NCBI GenBank assembly: GCA_937889485.1
Contig: CALAPG010000037.1
Coordinates: 1-7,672 of the forward strand
DNA: 7,672 bases
Source: an uncultured Moraxella sp.
GTDB lineage: Bacteria; Pseudomonadota; Gammaproteobacteria; Pseudomonadales; Moraxellaceae
Reading direction: 5' to 3'
This document shows, one piece after another, positions 5,806 through 7,672 of the stretch. Each line of letters opens with the position of its first letter. Positions within the stretch are counted from its first letter, which is position 1. Under the pieces are notes generated by a model. That model did not search any database. It saw only the letters and a list, made by a program, of their open reading frames with translations, and was not told the DNA's origin. Position numbers and translations under genes: made by a program.

Positions 5806-7593
5806 TTATTGATTGGCTTCTAGTTTACGTAGCTCTTTACGTAAGATTTTACCAACGTTTGACTTGGGTAGTTCATCCACAAATGCTACTTGGCGCGGAC
5901 GTTTATAGCCTGTTAAGGCGGTTTTAGCATAGTCTAATAATTCTTTTTCTGTCAGGCTTGGGTCTTTACGTACCACAAATGCTTTGGGAATTTCGCCGCT
6001 TTTGTCGCTTGGAATACCAATAACCCCAACTTCTAGCACTTTTGGATGCGCGGCTAGCACTTCTTCTACCTCGTTTGGATAGACGTTAAAACCAGATACC
6101 AAAATCATGTCTTTTTTGCGGTCAACAATTTTAAAGTAGCCTTGCTCATCAATTACCCCAATGTCGCCTGTTTTAAAGAACCCATCGGGCGTCATGACCT
6201 CTGCGGTGGCTTCGGGACGTAGCCAATAGCCTTTCATCACTTGCGGGCCGCGTATCGCAATCTCGCCGCGTTCGCCTGCCGCCACTTCATTGCCGTGATC
6301 GTCTAGCAGCTTGATATCGGTATTGGGCATAGGAATACCAATTTTGGCACTAAATTGTTCTTGATTAAGCGGATTTAAGGTGGCAACAGGCGAGGTTTCA
6401 GATAACCCGTAGCCCTCTAAAATATTGGTGCCCGTAATGCGTTTCCACTCTTCGGCGGTCGATGGCAGCACCGACATACCCCCGCCCAAAGACAGGCGAA
6501 GCTGGCTATGATCAAGCGCTCTAAAACCTGCATGATGCGCCAAGCCATTAAATAGGGTGTTGACCGCAGGGAAAAATACAGGTTTGTATTTGGCTAATTC
6601 TTTGACAAAACCATCTAGGTCGCGTGGATTTGGAATGAGCACGCCCGTGAATCCCATATTAATGCCTAGCAGCGCACACGCGGTGAATGAAAAAATATGA
6701 TACAGCGGCAATGCCACAATCATATATTGATTCTCCACTTCATTAGGAAACACGGTTTTGGCAAATTCTTGGCATTGCATCATGTTGGCAATCAGGTTGG
6801 TATGCGTCAACATCGCGCCTTTTGCCACGCCTGTGGTGCCACCTGTATACTGCAGGACAGCAATGTCACTGCCCAAGATGTTTGATGGACGCTGATAGCG
6901 ACTGGCTGAGGTTTGTTTGATAATTTGTTTAAAAGGAATATGTCCCTCAATTGCCCAAGCAGGTACCGCTTTTTTGACGTAGCGCACAATGGTATTGATG
7001 AACGCGCCTTTGACAGTGCCCATGAGGTCACCGATTGAACAGACCACCACATGGTCGACCAGTTGACGCCCGATGGCGGTATAAGTGTGGGCAAAGTTTT
7101 CGACAATAAATAGCGCTTTAACTTGGGCGTCTGTTAGTTGATGTTCTAACTCATGGGCGGTGTATAGCGGATTGACGTTGACCAGCGTTAACCCTGCGCG
7201 CAAGATACCAATCATGGTCACGGGATATTGCAAGATATTGGGCATCATTACGGCTACGGTATCGCCTTTTTTAAGTCCCAATCCTTGTAGATAGGCAGCC
7301 ACTTGGCGGCTATATAAATCAAGTTCGCGGTAAGTGATGCGGCTTCCCATGCACACAAATACATCACTATCGCCAAAGCGCTCAAAGTTTTTTTCAAAAA
7401 CATTCATTAAATTAATATCATCACCTGGCATGGGTAGATGGTAGTTCATGCCGTAGCGTTCATAGGTCTTTAGCCAAGGTTTTTCATGATGATCGGCAAG
7501 TTTTGGGGCAGCCTCGCCTTCTGTGCCTTGGGTAGATAATGACAAATCGTCGCTAACAGAGGGGGTGGCTGTGGGGGTAGTAGCATCGTTCAT
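5806..7593 (-). CDS. fadD: Long-chain fatty acid--CoA ligase, FadD type (first paralogue)
   Basis: ATP-dependent acyl-CoA synthetase of the ANL superfamily, 595 aa, compared with 561 aa for E. coli FadD. The extra length is a polar Thr/Ser/Glu-rich N-terminal tail (about 1-35) before the conserved KPWLKTYERYG. Motifs in order: P-loop YTGGTTGVAKG at 249-259, ALPLYHIFSFT at 294-304, VNTLFNGL at 344-351, LEGYGLSET at 392-400, FFKTGDIG at 472-479 with Asp477, VDRKKDMILVSGFNVYP at 490-506 (FACS signature region), and PKSNVGKILRKELRK at 576-590 with catalytic Lys582. All key residues are intact, so it should be active. It is the first gene of the minus-strand series. AAGGA precedes the ATG at 7593 by 11 nt, a rather long spacing. 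A terminator follows, so it may be transcribed largely as a single gene. Confidence 0.95.
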   Translation of the reverse strand: MNDATTPTATPSVSDDLSLSTQGTEGEAAPKLADHHEKPWLKTYERYGMNYHLPMPGDDINLMNVFEKNFERFGDSDVFVCMGSRITYRELDLYSRQVAAYLQGLGLKKGDTVAVMMPNILQYPVTMIGILRAGLTLVNVNPLYTAHELEHQLTDAQVKALFIVENFAHTYTAIGRQLVDHVVVCSIGDLMGTVKGAFINTIVRYVKKAVPAWAIEGHIPFKQIIKQTSASRYQRPSNILGSDIAVLQYTGGTTGVAKGAMLTHTNLIANMMQCQEFAKTVFPNEVENQYMIVALPLYHIFSFTACALLGINMGFTGVLIPNPRDLDGFVKELAKYKPVFFPAVNTLFNGLAHHAGFRALDHSQLRLSLGGGMSVLPSTAEEWKRITGTNILEGYGLSETSPVATLNPLNQEQFSAKIGIPMPNTDIKLLDDHGNEVAAGERGEIAIRGPQVMKGYWLRPEATAEVMTPDGFFKTGDIGVIDEQGYFKIVDRKKDMILVSGFNVYPNEVEEVLAAHPKVLEVGVIGIPSDKSGEIPKAFVVRKDPSLTEKELLDYAKTALTGYKRPRQVAFVDELPKSNVGKILRKELRKLEANQ

Positions 7594-7617
7594 GAGATAG
7601 AAGTTCCTTATATTTAC

Positions 7618-7645
7618 TGTATATCAGCTAGTAGTATATTGATAA
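7618..7645 (-). promoter_or_regulatory. Candidate promoter of the first fadD gene
   Basis: The 79 bases upstream of the start at 7593 are very AT-rich. On the minus strand TTATCA at 7645..7640 and TATACA at 7623..7618 lie 16 nt apart, each 4 of 6 to consensus. TATACT slightly upstream is an alternative -10. No clear FadR- or PsrA-type operator was recognised, so control by fatty acids cannot be read from the sequence. Confidence 0.28.
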
Positions 7646-7672
7646 TTAAAAATTTTTTATAAAAAGCTCAAT

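Overview
The window comes from a gammaproteobacterial chromosome, most likely Moraxellaceae (Moraxella/Faucicola or Psychrobacter type). This is inferred from the style of the two FadD-type proteins, the yceD-rpmF pair, a class II cytochrome c' made as a lipoprotein, an EpmC-type EF-P hydroxylase, and moderate base composition. The species cannot be fixed from sequence reading alone. I see no mobile element, integrase, tRNA, rRNA or CRISPR array. It looks like ordinary core chromosome, and coding sequence fills nearly all of it.

Left part (1-1780). The first seven bases are the first codons of rpmF (ribosomal protein L32), on the minus strand. Upstream of it lies a leader of about 200 nt with its own TATAAT box and a hairpin, and then yceD (DUF177, 23S rRNA accumulation), also on the minus strand. 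Divergent from yceD, on the plus strand, is an epmC-like gene for the enzyme that hydroxylates modified elongation factor P. It carries an unusually long N-terminal extension.

Middle part (1781-3825), all minus strand. The genes here are a lipoprotein cytochrome c', a small two-helix membrane protein of unknown function, and rph (RNase PH). The unknown gene begins 27 nt after the rph stop, so those two probably share a transcript. The cytochrome gene has a gap of about 150 nt ahead of it and a hairpin-rich region after it.

Right part (3826-7593), minus strand. Two tandem, clearly paralogous long-chain acyl-CoA synthetases (FadD type) are present. A good intrinsic terminator sits between them, leaving almost no room for a separate promoter for the second gene. 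The 160-nt gap between the second fadD and rph holds a sigma70-like promoter for rph and a hairpin close to its ribosome binding site.

Functionally the window combines ribosome/RNA housekeeping (L32, YceD, EF-P hydroxylase, RNase PH), fatty-acid activation (two FadD paralogues) and one periplasm-facing haem lipoprotein probably involved in nitric oxide handling. I found no convincing new multi-gene system. The points worth a second look are small: the EpmC extension and its leader, the terminator between the fadD paralogues, leader structures before rpmF and rph, and a recent-looking 21-bp duplication in the unknown gene.
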